Source of the DNA: Ulota crispa
Taxonomy: Eukaryota > Streptophyta > Bryopsida > Orthotrichales > Orthotrichaceae
Direction: 5' to 3'
NCBI GenBank assembly: GCA_963920765.1
Contig: OY987250.1
Coordinates: 1,674,001-1,738,000 of the forward strand
DNA length: 64,000 bases
The notes under the pieces were generated by a model, which was given only the letters and a program-made list of their open reading frames with translations, searched no databases and was not told where the DNA came from. This document shows, in pieces, positions 1 through 13,473 of the stretch. The position numbers and the translations under genes were made by a program. The first letter of the stretch is position 1; every line of letters begins with the position of its first letter.

Positions 1-1657
1 GTCAATCTGGAGTTGAATTTCCCATCTTTTTGCAAATCCCTCCTTTCCCCAGATGAGGACCCTGGGTGAAAGATCTCAGGATTTCCACCAAGGAAGAACG
101 CATATATTTAGAAGTCTACTAACAAATTTGTAAAACGAATCCATATATGGATCCAAGAAGCCCCAACTAGTAGGGACCAACTTGACCAACTAAATGATAG
201 GGGTAGGTTTTTTCTATTTTTTTTATTCATGTTCGTAAAAAATTGGAACTGTGCCACCTGGGTCCACATACTGATATACAGGCCGGAAACCTCCCTTACT
301 GCATGGGAACTGTGGGATGTATTTAACCCTGGAGCACCGGGTATACTTGTGAATACACAGCCGTAGTGTATTCGTCGGGGACAAAAATCGTCCATGTGGG
401 CGTTTAAGGGTTGAAGAGTATGCACATAAGGAGGTTTTTTTACATAAGTGATTAATTGCGGTTTTTGATTGATGGATAAGTGGCTCAAGGTCCGGGAAGC
501 ATGGTTATTTTTTCCTAGCTTTCCTTACTTGCTAACGGGAGTCATGGGACTATAGACTAGACTGGTGGTCCCACTCACAAAAAATAACTCCAAAAACAAA
601 CACACTTTATACACTTAGGGAGTATGCAATTTGAGAAGTATATATAGAAAATTATGCAAATAGGGAATTTGCAATAAGAGAGATTTCACTGTAAGAAGGT
701 TTGTGAAAAGATGGGAAACTCAAATGCCCCATAGACTCTATTGCTTGGCGCAGCTGCTCCAACAAGCCCTCTCCATTGACGTCTACAGAAGGCATCCATT
801 GCAACAAAAGAGAAACACTTTTGCAATGATTTTACAATGCATTGATGTGGAACAAAACTTGGTTTGGACCTCAATATATTACTAATGCATTACAAAAGTG
901 TTGTTAATCAAATGCAAAAGTGTTGACTAGTGAATCCATGCTATTGTGTATCAAAACTGTTGCAAATTTGTAGATTTACAATTGCAAAATGATTTCAAAT
1001 TCATTAATGTTTTAGTGCAAATACAATGCAATATTGTAACAAAACTATTACAAATGTTAGATAGTCTAGCTTTATAATTGTAATACCAATACAATTATAG
1101 TGCAAAACTATATTTAAACCATTGCAGAACCGTTGAAATTTATTTTGTGGATATTGCAAATCTATTGCAAAAACTGTTGCAAAAGTTGCATTGTGTTGTT
1201 GTGTCGACAAACACTGACAGTAATCGACCTGTTCCTCCAAGACTCAACACTGCAAATCTGCAATCTGAACAAAAATGCACCTCCGTGCACTAATTCGTGT
1301 CGTGGGAGATCCACTGCGAGCGAAATCTGCGATTGACAAGCACACGACCTCCTGTAAAGTCAGATGTTCTCGAATCTCTGAGTGCACCTTCAGAGTTCAG
1401 ATACAGTTCCTGAAGGTCTGTCACTCTGTCCTCGTAAATGCCCCTTTCCTGGTCAGCTAAGTTGTTCTTGGTATATTCTCGTCAGAATCTTACCTCATTT
1501 TGACTTTGGCTCCCTAAAAGGGTGATAAAAAGGATGAGATTTTCAAATTTGTCTCATAGAAGTGTTAGGTTCGCAAATCTTTATAAGAAAAGTCCTTACA
1601 ATAGATTAATTTATGCATGAATTAACCGCTATGAATGATTCTATCCATTCTTTTGTT
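1..1657. other. Intergenic AT-rich sequence, no gene seen
   Basis: No open frame here has splice sites, domain motifs or codon character that I would support. Between about 700 and 1260 the sequence is rich in short degenerate TTGCAAAA and ATTGCAAA words on one strand. This looks like an old simple-sequence-derived region and accounts for the short frames there. Nothing else was recognised. Confidence 0.5.
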
Positions 1658-1978
1658 GGGAAAATCTCATGGATATTCCTGAAGTTTGCAAGATTTACAT
1701 AGTTACCCTTGCTTTTTCAAAAATTGCACAAATACCCTTGGACCATAATTTTTAGGTATTTATTTGTTGTGTTTGTACTTTCTTTATGACCAATATTGAA
1801 AAAGGGAATGTAAAAAAAAAACAAAAAAAAACAACTTGCGCACAAAAGAAGAAGGGAAGTGACATGCACAACAAAACAAACGTTTAAAATTCTTGGTCCA
1901 TGAATATTTGTGTAATTTAAGGACATCTATACCAATATTAGTATATTACAAACTTCAGGGGTATCCATGAAATTTTCC
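1658..1978. mobile_element. Foldback MITE, GGGAAAATTTC family (copy 1)
   Basis: The ends are inverted copies of GGGAAAATTTCATGGATAC, and the next block (ACCCTTGGACCA) is also present in inverted form on the other side. The flanking sequences TCTTTTGTT and TATTTTGTT agree at 8 of 9 positions, compatible with a 9-bp target duplication. Two better-preserved copies of this family elsewhere in the window (17860-18173 and 53413-53723) show perfect 9-bp duplications. A 9-bp duplication is characteristic of Mutator-like elements. No transposase is encoded. Confidence 0.8.
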
Positions 1979-3134
1979 TTATTTTGTTACCTGCATGTAT
2001 TCCAGGGTGTATGTCACTCGATCGATGGAAAAACAAAAGTCTTGATCCTGGTCGTCCGTGATACCACAATAGCAACCGTGCAAACAGCTCCCATATCTAC
2101 TGTAGGGAGACGGCGCTTCAGTCTCCCGAGGTGACGGAGCAAGTGGGGTTCTGTTCATGAACACATTTTGTGGCTATAATTAGCAGATTTGCTGATGCAG
2201 GTAGTGACGTAGCCGTAATTTGTTTTTGAAAGGAGCTTTTCGGCACTCATTACAGCCATCCGGTATGTAAGCTTACTGAAAAAAGATTGTTCCAAATTCA
2301 CGAACCAGCAAATAGAGGTTCATCTACTTCACCTTCGATAGCATTGACAGCGTTTAAAAAGCTGGCGAAAATTCGCCAGAATCTTATTCCGATTTGTGGC
2401 TGGCTACCATAACACTGGAAAAACTAGGTGAAAAAATGGATGAAATCGCCAAGCTTTCACAAGCTAGTACCAGGTTCGCCAATTTTTGGATGAAAACTAT
2501 TAGTGTTAGTACATATGATGGATGAACGTGCACAATTTTCTAACTCTGTCCACTTGTATCCAATATTTCTTGACCTGGTTGCATTGACGGGTGCATGTCG
2601 CGCGATCAATGAAAAAACCAATTTTAGGGGCAAAGCATTTGGCCCTTCCAGATGCAGAAATGATTCCTGAATCAACACTCGGATCACTCGGATCAGTAGG
2701 CTATAAGCTTAGTAGGCTGTCTGATATTAGATTCTGGAGCAAGGATCGGAAGTTCGGGACTTCAGTCTTCAAGAGTCTCATGATTTGTTTGTAGGATCTC
2801 TCCGTATCATTGCCAGCTTTGCAACATGGATTCATTGCACGTGCCAGCATGGAGGGCAGTTCAGAGGACCAATGGTGCTCCTTTTGCTTCAGAATCAAAT
2901 GGGACATAATTATGATAGATTGATAGTATGACCAACCTGAGGAGGAAGTTGAGGAAGTTGATCACCATTTCCTTTTCACCAGCTGTTTCGTATTCTAAAT
3001 TTCTAATCAGGGCTTGCTGGTGATTGTTACTTTGTTAGCTGCCTTTTCGAAATTAAGACGGATTCCTACATGAGCTACTTCCAGCACTTCGTGGGGCTTA
3101 ATAGAAAGTACATCCTTTCCATATCACGTACATT
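1979..3134. other. Intergenic, no gene recognised
   Basis: Somewhat less AT-rich than its surroundings, with short frames on both strands, but I see no coherent exon chain or domain. It could be unannotated gene remnant. I make no call. Confidence 0.4.
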
Positions 3135-3460
3135 AGGGGCTTTAAACATCAACTTTTTTAAGTGACTCACGTTACGATTCACCTATGTGCATTCACTTGT
3201 GAATTGTGAGGTGACTCAGCTCTAGATTTCACTCCTAACGTGATGCAAGTAAGGAGTGGATTTTAAAAACTCACCTTTGTGGCTTCTGGTGGCTTATTCA
3301 CCTGCATTTTCAAATCCCGAAACTGCCCTCACAGAAAGTTTCGCAAACTCACGGGTGTCTCAGACTTTGCGAGTGCTAGAGAACAAAAACAATGCACTAA
3401 TGAACAAAGATCCTGTGAGATGAGGAGATCGAAGACCAGATTTTATGTTTAAAGCCCCCT
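3135..3460. mobile_element. Foldback element, AGGGGGCTTCAAAC family (copy 1)
   Basis: The left end reads AGGGGCTTTAAACATCAAC and the right end is the inverted counterpart TTTAAAGCCCCCT. The arms share GTGACTCACG-type blocks. A second copy lies at 25849-26141. No coding capacity. Confidence 0.65.
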
Positions 3461-4641
3461 ATTGTCCTCAACACCGAACATTAGAAGCAACCCGGTGGTG
3501 ACTGGTGAGTTTTGTAGTAAAGGGAGGGCCTGCCTCCATCTTTCCCAATTTTTTCATTTTCTTTCCAGTGGACCCCGAGCCCGAGGTGAAAATTTGCTGA
3601 ACTTTTATATAAGAAAACGCTGGAATTTGTAAAGTTACCATGGTAGGTCGAATTCGTAAATTTTGAATTCACCATTGGATTCAAAGACCCTCAATTGGAT
3701 TAGCAAGGTAAAGTGCAGAAAAAAATGAACAACTCCACAATAGGCTGATAGGGGCAGACTTTTACTATTTTTTTAATTAGTAAAAATATAATCTTTTTTA
3801 TTAGTAAAGAATATGTTTTTTATTAGTAAAAAAAAGAACTTTTCCATGATAGGGTCCACGTAAAGGAAAAGAGGAGATTTGGAGAAAGATGAAGGTTGGC
3901 CCTTTGTTTAGTAAAAAAAGACGCTCCTCCAAATTGTGTCTAGTGTGCAGCATTATCAACTCACCCCCAATACTAGGTAATGTCATTCATTGCAACCTAC
4001 ATTGAAATGGAGATCATCAATCTCTAGTTCCAATACTAGGTTTGTGTTTTAGGTTCATTAGGTTTTGCTGTGGTTGTCTTGTGTTGGAGGTTTGATGTTT
4101 TTTGTGTTTTTCAATGTCCCTTTTGCTCATAGGTTGTTTAGAGCATCTCCATCAGCCCAGGCTCTTTCAAAGTTTTTCATATGCTTTGGTTGGCCTTCAA
4201 GCCACTCAATCTCTACCCATGCTTTTCAAAAAGGTGGTTTTGCACTCCAACATGCCCCTTAAATAAGCAATTGACCACTTATCAATGAAAGTAGAGGATA
4301 AAATTCACTAAACTTATGGTAAATAGTGAATGAATAGTGGCTTGAAGGGCGCTTGCTAGACATAGTAAGACAGTGTCTTGAGAGGGTTTTTGAGAGGGGC
4401 CTCAACTCTTTTCATCCACTTTGAGCGTGTTTGAGCCACTAGTGGAGATGCCCTTATCTTATGTTTATTGCCATTTTTGCCTTTTTATTTTGATTGTGCC
4501 TTAAGTTGTTTTTGGATGGGGTCTTGTATTATTCTCTTTGTAATAAATCTCTTGTTTGGGTCAAAGAGATAGCAATAATAATATATTTTATACATAATAC
4601 ATGAAATGCAAACACAACATTGCTCTTTAAACAAGTCCCAA
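3461..4641. other. Intergenic, no gene recognised
   Basis: AT-rich sequence with poly-A and poly-T tracts. No transposon ends or exon chain were recognised. Confidence 0.4.
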
Positions 4642-5008
4642 TTTACCCCTAAAGGACCATGGCCTTTAGTTTGTCAAAAGACACTCAAAACTGCCATTTC
4701 TATTACAAAGAGTAAAAAAGTTTGAAAATTAGTCTTTTTGCAAATTTGACCATAGGATCTTGTACTGGACTAGTACAAGAATGTTTAAAAAAAATTCAAA
4801 CACTTTGACCACACAAATTGCAAGATATTTGCATTTAAAGTGTAAAAAACAAACTTTTTTGCACCTTGCATGACTACATTATTTGACTTTGAACTTTTTG
4901 AACTTAAAATTTTTGCACCACAAATTTTGGAGGTTTAAATATTATGGTAGAAAATTGATTTGGGAATCTTTGGAAAAATTTAAAACAAAAAATACTTAAT
5001 TTTCATTC

Positions 5009-6402
5009 TTAACCCCTAAAGGACCAACTGTCCGTTCAACAGACAAATGGGATTTCGGGCATGTACCTATGGCCAAACTACTTTGCATGATTATTTGAAA
5101 CTTTTATTGAAGATGGGGAATTCAAAAATTTGCGTGGGCATCTAATGTTTATTCCAATTGATGCCAGGGAGCAAAAGTTATGCTCAAATAAACACAAATT
5201 TGGGGACTCCGGGCAGCAAAAAAAAAATCTTATAAAAACTTGAAAAAAAAATTAATTTTTTTCCCTCATAGATTATATCTTTGTCTACATCTGAAGCTTT
5301 GAGTCATTCCATTTGGACTAGTTATGAGAAAGTTATGGACAATCTTGTTTTTTGGGCAACTTAAGCATCTTCTTGAAAAAATAACTTATAAACTTCAATT
5401 TTGAATGCAATTTTAACATTTTTTCAAAAAAATTTGTTGGAGAGGGTGAAGTTTGCTTTCTAGAACAATCTCACCATTGGGATCATTGCATTTCAATTCC
5501 ATTTCAAGGTTATTAGCAATTAACTTGTTATTTTTTAAATTGGGAAAAACAAAGGTACCATTTTGTACTCCACCTTAAACCCAAAAAGCCACCTTAAACT
5601 AGATTTGAAGGTATCAAATTTAGTTTGAGCCACACTACTAGAAAAGGGCCCTTTTATGACTTAGTGCATATAACTCTTGATTGTCATCCAAAATTAGTCA
5701 CATTTTGGAGAGTCATATAATAGAGTCATATATAGTGTAAATTATATGCTCTCCAAATATGACTAATTTTGGATGACAATCAACAATTAGATGCACTAAG
5801 TCATAAAAGGGCCCTTTTCTAGTAGTGCCACTAAGATTTTTTCCCTTGCAAATTCCTCCTCTCAGGTAAGGGCACGTGTACCAAAAAAAAAGTTGTGAGC
5901 TCAATTTCAAGTGACTACTTGAAACCTTCAAAAGTCCCAAAATGTAGTGTTTTTCCCAATTTATTGAATAATGCGTTCAATTTAAGTTATTGTTCAATCT
6001 CATACCTTCTTTTGCCTAATGTTTTTTTAAAGAATGAAAATTAATTATTTTTTGTTTTTGTTTTTTTCCCAAGATTACCAACTCAACTTCCCACCATGCA
6101 AAAACAGAATTCCAAACTTTGTGGTGCAAAAATTTTAAGTTAAAAAAGTTCAAAGTTAAATAATCTAGTCATGCAAGGTGCAAAAAAAGTTGTTTTTTAC
6201 TTTTTAAATGCAAATATCTTCCAACCTGTACAGTCAAAGTTCTTGAGTTTTGTATGATACATTTTTATAGTAGTCTAGTACAAGATCCTACAGGTAGATA
6301 TGCAAAAAGACTAATTTTCCAAACTTTTTTACTCTTTGCCATAGAGGTGGCAGTTTTGCGTGTCTTTTGACAAAATAAAGGCCATGGTCCTTTAGGGGTT
6401 AA
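5009..6402 (+). mobile_element. TTAA-family element B (inner, inserted into element A)
   Basis: TTAA (5009-5012), then CCCCTAAAGGACC at 5013. The right end GGTCCTTTAGGGG finishes at 6398, followed by TTAA (6399-6402). The flanks belong to element A and rejoin at a TTAA inside a TTTAAAA tract. The same site is unoccupied in the related copy at 50004-50921 (tract near 50545-50560). The internal sequence is very similar to that copy, but B also carries a CACTA-type MITE at 5633-5827. Confidence 0.88.
5633..5827. mobile_element. CACTA-type miniature element
   Basis: A 195-bp element with ends CACTACTAGAAAAGGGCCC and the inverse GGGCCCTTTTCTAGTAGTG. It is flanked by a perfect 3-bp duplication CCA (5630-5632 and 5828-5830). 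The CACTA terminus and 3-bp duplication are diagnostic of En/Spm-type transposons. The interior is largely self-complementary (ATGACTTAGTGCAT and its inverse), so it is a non-autonomous foldback form. It sits inside TTAA-family element B. Confidence 0.93.
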
Positions 6403-6949
6403 AAAAAACATTAGGTGGAAGAAGGTATGAGATTGAACAATAACTTAAATTGTTAATAACCCTGCAATAAAATTGAAATGCAATAATCCCAATGGTGAGA
6501 TTGTTCTAGAAAGCAAACCTCATCCTCTTTAACAATTTTTTTGAAAAAATGTTAAACTTGCATTTAAAAATGAAGTTTATAAATTATTTTTTCAAGAAAA
6601 TCTTGAACTATCCAAAAAACAAGATTGTCCATAACTTTCTCATAACTAGTCCAATTGGAATGAATCAAAGCCTCAAATGTAGAAAAAAATATAATCTATA
6701 AGGAAAAAAATTTAAAAAAATTTAAGTTTTTGTAATTGTTTTGCCGCCCAATCTCCTCAAATTTGTGCTGATTTGGGCATAACTTTTGCTCTTTGGCATG
6801 GATTGGAATAAAAATTATATTCCCCAAAAGCTAATGTGTTTTACTACCTTCAAAAATAGTTTCAAAAATCAAGACAAAAATTGAGGCCATAGGTACATGC
6901 CCAAAATCCCATTTGTCCCTCATAGAGACAATGATCCTTTAGGGGTTAA

Positions 6950-8140
6950 CAAGTAAATTGTTCAATTTGAGTTAGACTGTTTTTGATTATATTTGCTTTA
7001 TTCCTTAAATCTTTGCAATGAAGTACACCATTTCCATAGAAACATGCATGCAATCTTTCTAAAATGGTTGTGGTACTACACAAACCTTGCGTAGAGGGTA
7101 TAGTAGGCTAGACGTAGTCTCGGGGAGATCACTCCCTTGTAATTTATGGTATACACATGAGTTGAGAGGGTATTTGATGGAGGGCTATTTACCTTAATTG
7201 TTGTATTTTACATGACCAATATTATTATATAAAAAGCTATGAGAGGCATATTTCTTGCACCCTACTTTTTTTAGAAATTCCTTGATTTTATTTTAAAGTG
7301 GGGCTATTTTATTTATAAAATTGATTTGTTCAGTTTGATCATATCTTCACTATTCTTTGTAGAAAAACATTTCTATTACAAACAAGTATATGATGTATGT
7401 CATAAAACCCAATAACAAGCATATAAAATGAAGGGTCATTATAATCTTTCAATTCACAAGTAATGTTGTTGTGTTTATTTTTTCTATGTGATTTTTAACA
7501 TATCTAATTTGAATTTGTAAGTTTATAATTTTAAAGAATTGATGCAAATTATCAAAATATTGGCGTTTTGTTCAAATTAGAGCAAATTCTTAGGACCTCA
7601 AAAAAGGCCTTGCCAAGTGACTAGGGCCTCCCATTGTACCAAGCCCTAACAAGTGGCTTCCTCATGGGGATTTGGTCATCACATTCTGGCATTGCCTAAA
7701 ATGGAATATCCTAGTCGTGAGCATTAACACCCAATAAAGAGATCCACAACCCTAAATTAAATAATTGTAGTGAATATAAATCTATCGTCTACCCTCCATT
7801 GTTGACTTTCTCCATTGTACTATAAAAATTTGTGCATCTCCTATTTGTTAAGACTAATTTATTAATAAAAATTTCTATTACCAATTGTTTTTGCATACCC
7901 TATTTTATATGTATTACAATATATAGTATTTCATGGACCCTATAGTATCCTTGCATATTATATAATTTTTTTGTTCTTGGAATTAATTGAACCCTATCTT
8001 TTAACTCACATAGTTCTTAAAAAGTCAACTAGTGATCTCCCCAAGGACGTAGTCAACCTTCATGAAATTTTACAACTTTCCAATTTTGTACATGGATTAG
8101 CAATTGCTAGTATACCTCTAAAATATTTGCAACCTCTCAT
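6950..8140. other. Intergenic, no gene recognised
   Basis: AT-rich. A GGGGAGATCACT word near 7120 recurs inverted near 8032 (AGTGATCTCCCC). These may be the eroded ends of an older element of about 0.9 kb, but the internal arms are not convincing. Confidence 0.35.
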
Positions 8141-9069
8141 TTAACCCCTAAAAGACCAAAGTCTCCTTGGGGGACAAATGGAATTTCGGGCATGTACCTA
8201 TGGCTAATCTACTTTTTGTGATTTTATGAAACTTTTATTGAAGGTGGGGAATTCAGAGATCTAAGTGGGCATCTAATTTTTTCTTCATTCCAATATTTGA
8301 TGAAGAAGTTATTCATAAATTTATGAAAAATGGTGTTCAAGGGGCAGCCAAAAACTTCTTTAAAACATTTCATATTTTTCAAATAAAAATCTGAAATAGG
8401 TTCTTTAGACTTATATAGACATGGAGAGCTTTGAATCATTCAATTTTGATAGATGAGATGAAAGTTATGAGGAGTTTTGTTTGCGGGCAGTTTTAGATTC
8501 TCTACTCTAAAATAAACTTTGAAGTCCATTATTTTACTCAATTTTCAATATTTTGAAGAAAAAAACAAAGCCAAAGGATGTACATTGTTTATTACAACAT
8601 TACAACTGTTGGGATTTGCATTTTTCATTTTTATAATTAAATTCTTAACAATTTAGTGTTTTGACTCATTCTCTACTTCTTTTTACTTACTATTTTTTCC
8701 CATGTGTTGTATAGTTCCAATTGATATGAAATTTCTCCTACATATACCTAACTTGGTCTCCTACATGGGAAAAATAAACCTCAACTTTGTGTAGAGTTAT
8801 TTTTTTGATCTAAGAGTGGTTAAAGGCTTCTGAAATTTCTGGGCAGCAGCAAAAAAAACTCATTTTTGCAATTCAGATGTAAATATCTCTTTCATTTTTG
8901 TGTAGATTGAGCTGAATTTTTTACCATGTGTACCTCTTGTAGTCTACTATAAGACCTTACGGTTAAATTCTTGTAAAAACTTTTTTTCTTACCATTGTAC
9001 TTGCTTCCCAAAAGTGGCAGTTTTTTGTGTTCTTCACAAAAAAAAATGACTTGGTCCTTTAGGGGTTAA
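8141..9069 (+). mobile_element. TTAA-family element C
   Basis: TTAA at 8141-8144 and 9066-9069 flank a 921-bp element with ends CCCCTAAAAGACC and GGTCCTTTAGGGG. Family landmarks are present: GGGCATGTACCTATGGC and TTTTATTGAAGGTGGGG near the left end, AAAGTTATGAGGAGTTTTG in the middle, AAAAGTGGCAG near the right end. A TTTTTTGTG/CACAAAAAA hairpin lies at about 9021-9043. No transposase. Confidence 0.92.
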
Positions 9070-12000
9070 TTGAACCATTTAAAAAATATTCATTATTAAC
9101 AAAATTGTCAGTATTTGCAACCAAAGATTCCAACAACTAAGTGACTTGTCAATGAAAGAGACCTCAATCTAATGCCAATTTTTTAAAAGAAAAATTCAAT
9201 GATTATTTGTGTATATTTTTGCATCAATGATAGTCAAGCACACATAATTCTTTCATTAATGCTGAATGAAAAGATAGTATTTCGTATTTGTGATTCACGA
9301 TTTGCTACAATGGTATTCAACCTTGGTAGGTCATAACATCTTACTAAAAATTGAACTTTCAAAATTTCAAGTTGTTATTAATAGGATGAAATTTATCCTT
9401 GAATTTATTATTTAGCTCTTATGCTTTGTTAGGTAATGTGAATTGATGGGCAATATTTTCATGTGTGTCTTAATGAATATACAAAAAATTGTAACAAAAA
9501 ACATTGCCTTAGAATCAAGGGGCTAAACATTTAATTCAAGGTGATTGTAAGAAACACTTGTATTATTTTTTGTCCCCTTCACCTCTTGCGGGTGATTTTT
9601 GGCTCATACCTTTTGCGTACCAAGTCATTTTGAATTTTAGAGTAATGTTCACTTTAAAGTTATAAACGTTTGGTGATTTTTTTGTTTTTCTTGAATTAGT
9701 TTACTATTTTTAAACAACCCCCAAATAGGTGTCTACCTTGGCCGTTTTGGGGTTTTTAGTACTATTTTGGGTTCAAAAAAGCGAATCTCATGCCACAAAT
9801 TAAGGAAATTGTTCATCATAGGGCATTATATGGATGTATAGAAGGGTTCTAGGAAATTGTGAATTCTTTGCTTTCCACATGCTCTCAAAGTGGGCATCCA
9901 TTCTCCTTGCATTGGTGAAATAAGAAAAATTCCTCCAAAAACCACTTGCATCAAGTGAAGATACTTAAAGAGATAAAAAATGGCCATTTTTTGTTTTATT
10001 TTTTTGAATTTTTTTACTATATTCTAAAAAACAAAAAGGAAATTATCTTTTTGTTGGTAATTTCTGTCTCTCTATTTTTGTGCATAATTTTTTTGAATTT
10101 TCATAAGTATGCTATTTTAAGCGCTTTACGAATTTTCCATACCAGTGTTAAGGGTATTTGGGACAAAATCATGAAGTGTTTCTTGCAACTACCCTCCATT
10201 CATAAGTAATTAAACATATAAGTTTTTTCCTTCTATCCCTTAGAACATATACAGATTTATGTTTTCATTTGTTAAATCCTTTGAGGATGTGTCATTTAGA
10301 TTTTAAGTTTGATTAAGACAAAACTATATGCATAAATAAAAATCTCCAGAATTTAATCCTTTTTCTAGTTTTTAAGGCCATAGTGTCCTAATAATCGATC
10401 TAAAGAGTAAATGCCTCCAAATAAAGTGATATCATTTTTTATCTTTTATGATGTTATTATTGTACTAAGAAATGATATTATTGAACTTGTGAAGGACACT
10501 CTAAATGCAAATAAAATTAGCTTATTTTTCAGGAAACCAGAACAAAATCGTAAGGCAAAATGATCCAAATTTCAAATAAATACAATCCAAGTTAATTTTA
10601 TATTGTTGTAAAGAATATGAGGAGAATGTTGTAAAGCAAACGATGACTCCAAGAGATGCAAATACTATGGAAAGTGAATCAACGCTTTGTAAATTAACCA
10701 ACAAATTGAATGTCAAGGTATGTTTTTAGAATTGACTGTTTTGTAAATTATGATTTAAGAAACTTCACAGCTTCCTTTTCGTTTACTCAAAGGCTTGGTT
10801 AAACCCTTAATCACTTGGATTGAAAATCCCCATTTCAAAACTCCGAATGTTTAGTCAAATATCTATATAATAAAGGTGTGATATCAAAAAAATACTGCAA
10901 ATTTTATTGATGCTAGCAAAAAAAATTATGGATACAATAGGTACAGTATAGAGTGCAATAAACTTATTTTTTTAGGGAATAAAAACAAGACCTCCTATCA
11001 AGATTAGCTGGATTTTAAAAAATTAAAAAAATTAGATTTCTATTACTACAAATGATACATGAATTGTGCTAGAAATATGATCTAAATTCCAAAATATATG
11101 TTTTGTGAAAGAGAATAAATTATTCCCTCATTGGTACATATACTTGTAATAATAAAAAAACTACAATAAAGCTCTTGTTGTCATGAAGTTTTCAAAAGCT
11201 TAAGCTTCTTTAACAAACAACTTATTTTGTAAATAATTCTAAAATAGCTTCCATCCATCTAAAGCCTAATTTCTAAACAACTTCTATTGTTTTCTAAAAG
11301 GTCTTCTATTATTTTCTAGAAGGTTTGATCAATGCTTTTCTAAATATCTTTTTTATTTCAGCAGTTCATAAGTGTGATATTGCCTTCTTACTATTAGGGA
11401 ACGGATTCCAAGAACACTAGTTGGAACATTCCATAATCTGCATTTCAAAAGAATAAAAAATATGTTGTAGTGTAGCCATAATATAGACTACTCTTTGATT
11501 TTTCAATTGAAAATGAGCATGTACTTTTAAACACCAATAAAGACTAATCGTTCTTTCTATTAAACAAACCATAAAGGAATGAGAATCTTTGTTGAGTTTT
11601 GAAAACATCCATATGCAATTGTTTATAGGAATGACCCTCAATTCTTTCACAATATCAAATATACCCCTATATTATTTGAAATGCCAACTACTAAAAATTT
11701 TGTAAGTCACATTTGTACCAAGAACATTGGCAAGGAAAAGCATGTTATTTAGTCAATGCAATGGCTTTGACCACAATAAATTTAAATGCAAAAACTCTAT
11801 ACAAAGCTTGAAGAGCTTGCCTCCAAGATTTGACTTACATTCAACTTGCATCTAGTTTTTGCAATTTCCATTGTCATCCCAATAATTACAAAAATTTGCA
11901 CTAAAGTGGTACAAGAAAGCTAAGGATATTAGATGTTTTCAAAGATAACTAGGGGTATAGTTGATATTCTTACACAAAACCAGGGGTATTTTTTATATTT

Positions 12001-12301
12001 CAAGTAATATAGGGGTATATTTTATATATGGAAAGAACTAGGGGGCATTTTTTATATTTTCCCTTGTTTATAAGGTGTTAGATTCTATACATCCAATGTG
12101 TAGCAAAATCACAAGGGCTTGAGCCTTCTCTTAGAGGTTGTTGTGCCAAAGGTAATCCAAGTGAAATCAGTTTTATTGTTTGAGAAGTTTCATATTTTTG
12201 AAACAACTCAATGAAGCATTTAATAGTTGAAACAGTCAACATGTGTTTGTGATACAAAAGTATAAACTAAAATTTTAGTAGAAAATTAAGATCTTGAGAT
12301 T
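9070..12301. other. Intergenic, no gene recognised
   Basis: A 3.2-kb AT-rich stretch. Short frames (for example 9946-10209 plus) are low-complexity and Phe/Ile/Lys-rich, as expected from composition. From about 11640 to 12060 the phrase 'aggggtat(a/t)tt..tatttt' repeats irregularly, giving a degenerate direct repeat. No transposon ends or exons recognised. Confidence 0.4.
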
Positions 12302-13268
12302 GTAACCCCTAAAGGACCAAGTGGTTGTTCAACAACCACTTGAGAACTTGAATAGGGTCATATGGAGTTAATTTTTATTGGATGTTCTCAAAATTGTTAT
12401 GCAAGGTGCAAATATGTATCTTGTAAGTGAAAATATAAATTTTTCCCCAATTGGATGCCCGGTTCAAAAGTTATGTTGCCCAAAAGAATTTGGGCAGTTT
12501 GGGCAGTTTGGGCAGCTTGGGCGTCTTTGGAGAATCTTATGCTAAAACTCTCATCAATTTTCAAAATTTGGCAAGTATGTAACTAAAAAAACATGATGTG
12601 CAATTGTCAAAAAAAAAAAAACTCTCACATCACATTTAGAAGGGAGTCAAACTTTGTTAACTATGTTTGCATAGTTTCAAAAAAAAAAAATCCTCAAACT
12701 TCAAGCCCTATTATCTTTCAGTCTATAAATCCAAAACTCTTGAATTTTTTTTCACATATTCCAAATGATTGTCTCTAACTTTTCACCATTTAGATTTCAA
12801 ATAAAAGACTTCCTCATTGCACAAGAAATCATGAAAAAAAGACTAATGTATTGCCAATTCACAAAACCTCCTTGCATTGCACGGTGATTTAGAATAAGCT
12901 AGATTTTATCTTTGCATCCGAATTTTTTCATGAGCAAACCTAACATCATATACTTGTGAATGATCAAAAAGCTCAAATTTGTGTAGAGCAAAAATTTTAC
13001 TTCAAGAAGGCTCAAAGTTTGCTGACCTTGTTTTGCAAGAATGAAGAAAAGGTATTTTTCTCACTTCTTGATCAAACGTTATAATCTTATAATCTGAGAA
13101 GCCAAATGAGCTGAATTTTTTTGTGCACATTAACTTATTTGTTTGACACACTTTTGTACAGTTGGAATTGAGGAAAAGGTTTTTATTTTCAGTTTTGGGC
13201 AATGCAATGAAAGTTGGTTAGTTTTGAGATTTTTTCTCAAAAAACACCCTTAGTCCTTTAGGGGTTAA
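12302..13268 (+). mobile_element. TTAA-family element D
   Basis: The left flank is GTAA (one change from TTAA), then CCCCTAAAGGACC at 12306. The right end stops at 13264, followed by TTAA (13265-13268). This is a divergent subfamily. A 9-bp perfect hairpin with a 1-nt loop (arms GTGGTTGTT and AACAACCAC, 12321-12339) lies just inside the left end. An 8-bp hairpin (TTTTGAGA/TCTCAAAA, 13222-13242) lies just inside the right end. GGGCAGTTT is repeated in tandem at about 12490-12520. Confidence 0.85.
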
Positions 13269-13473
13269 AAAAAAAGAAATTTATTAAACACATTAGAGCT
13301 CCAAAAGGTATGAATGCCATATTTAATTAAATATGGACTTAGCAAAGTCCATAGATAAAAATAAATAAAAAAGACCCTAGGAGATCTCTTTTTGGGTTTC
13401 ATTAAACATTGAGAGATTTCTTAATATTTTGTTTAAACATCAAGACATCTCATGATGTTTTACCTTATTTTGT

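Larger units (their letters stand above)
4642..6949 (-). mobile_element. TTAA-family element A (outer, interrupted)
   Basis: The left end is TTTA followed by CCCCTAAAGGACC at 4646; the right end is the inverted repeat ending at 6945, followed by TTAA (6946-6949). Its two halves, 4646 to about 5008 and about 6403 to 6945, are in inverted orientation relative to the copy at 50004-50921. They are separated by an insertion of another member of the same family at 5013-6398. No coding capacity was found. Confidence 0.85.

Noticed and set aside
7085-8060. Possible element bounded by GGGGAGATCACT near 7120 and its inverse near 8032
   Set aside because: Only about 12-15 bp match and no target duplication is visible, so chance or very old similarity cannot be excluded.
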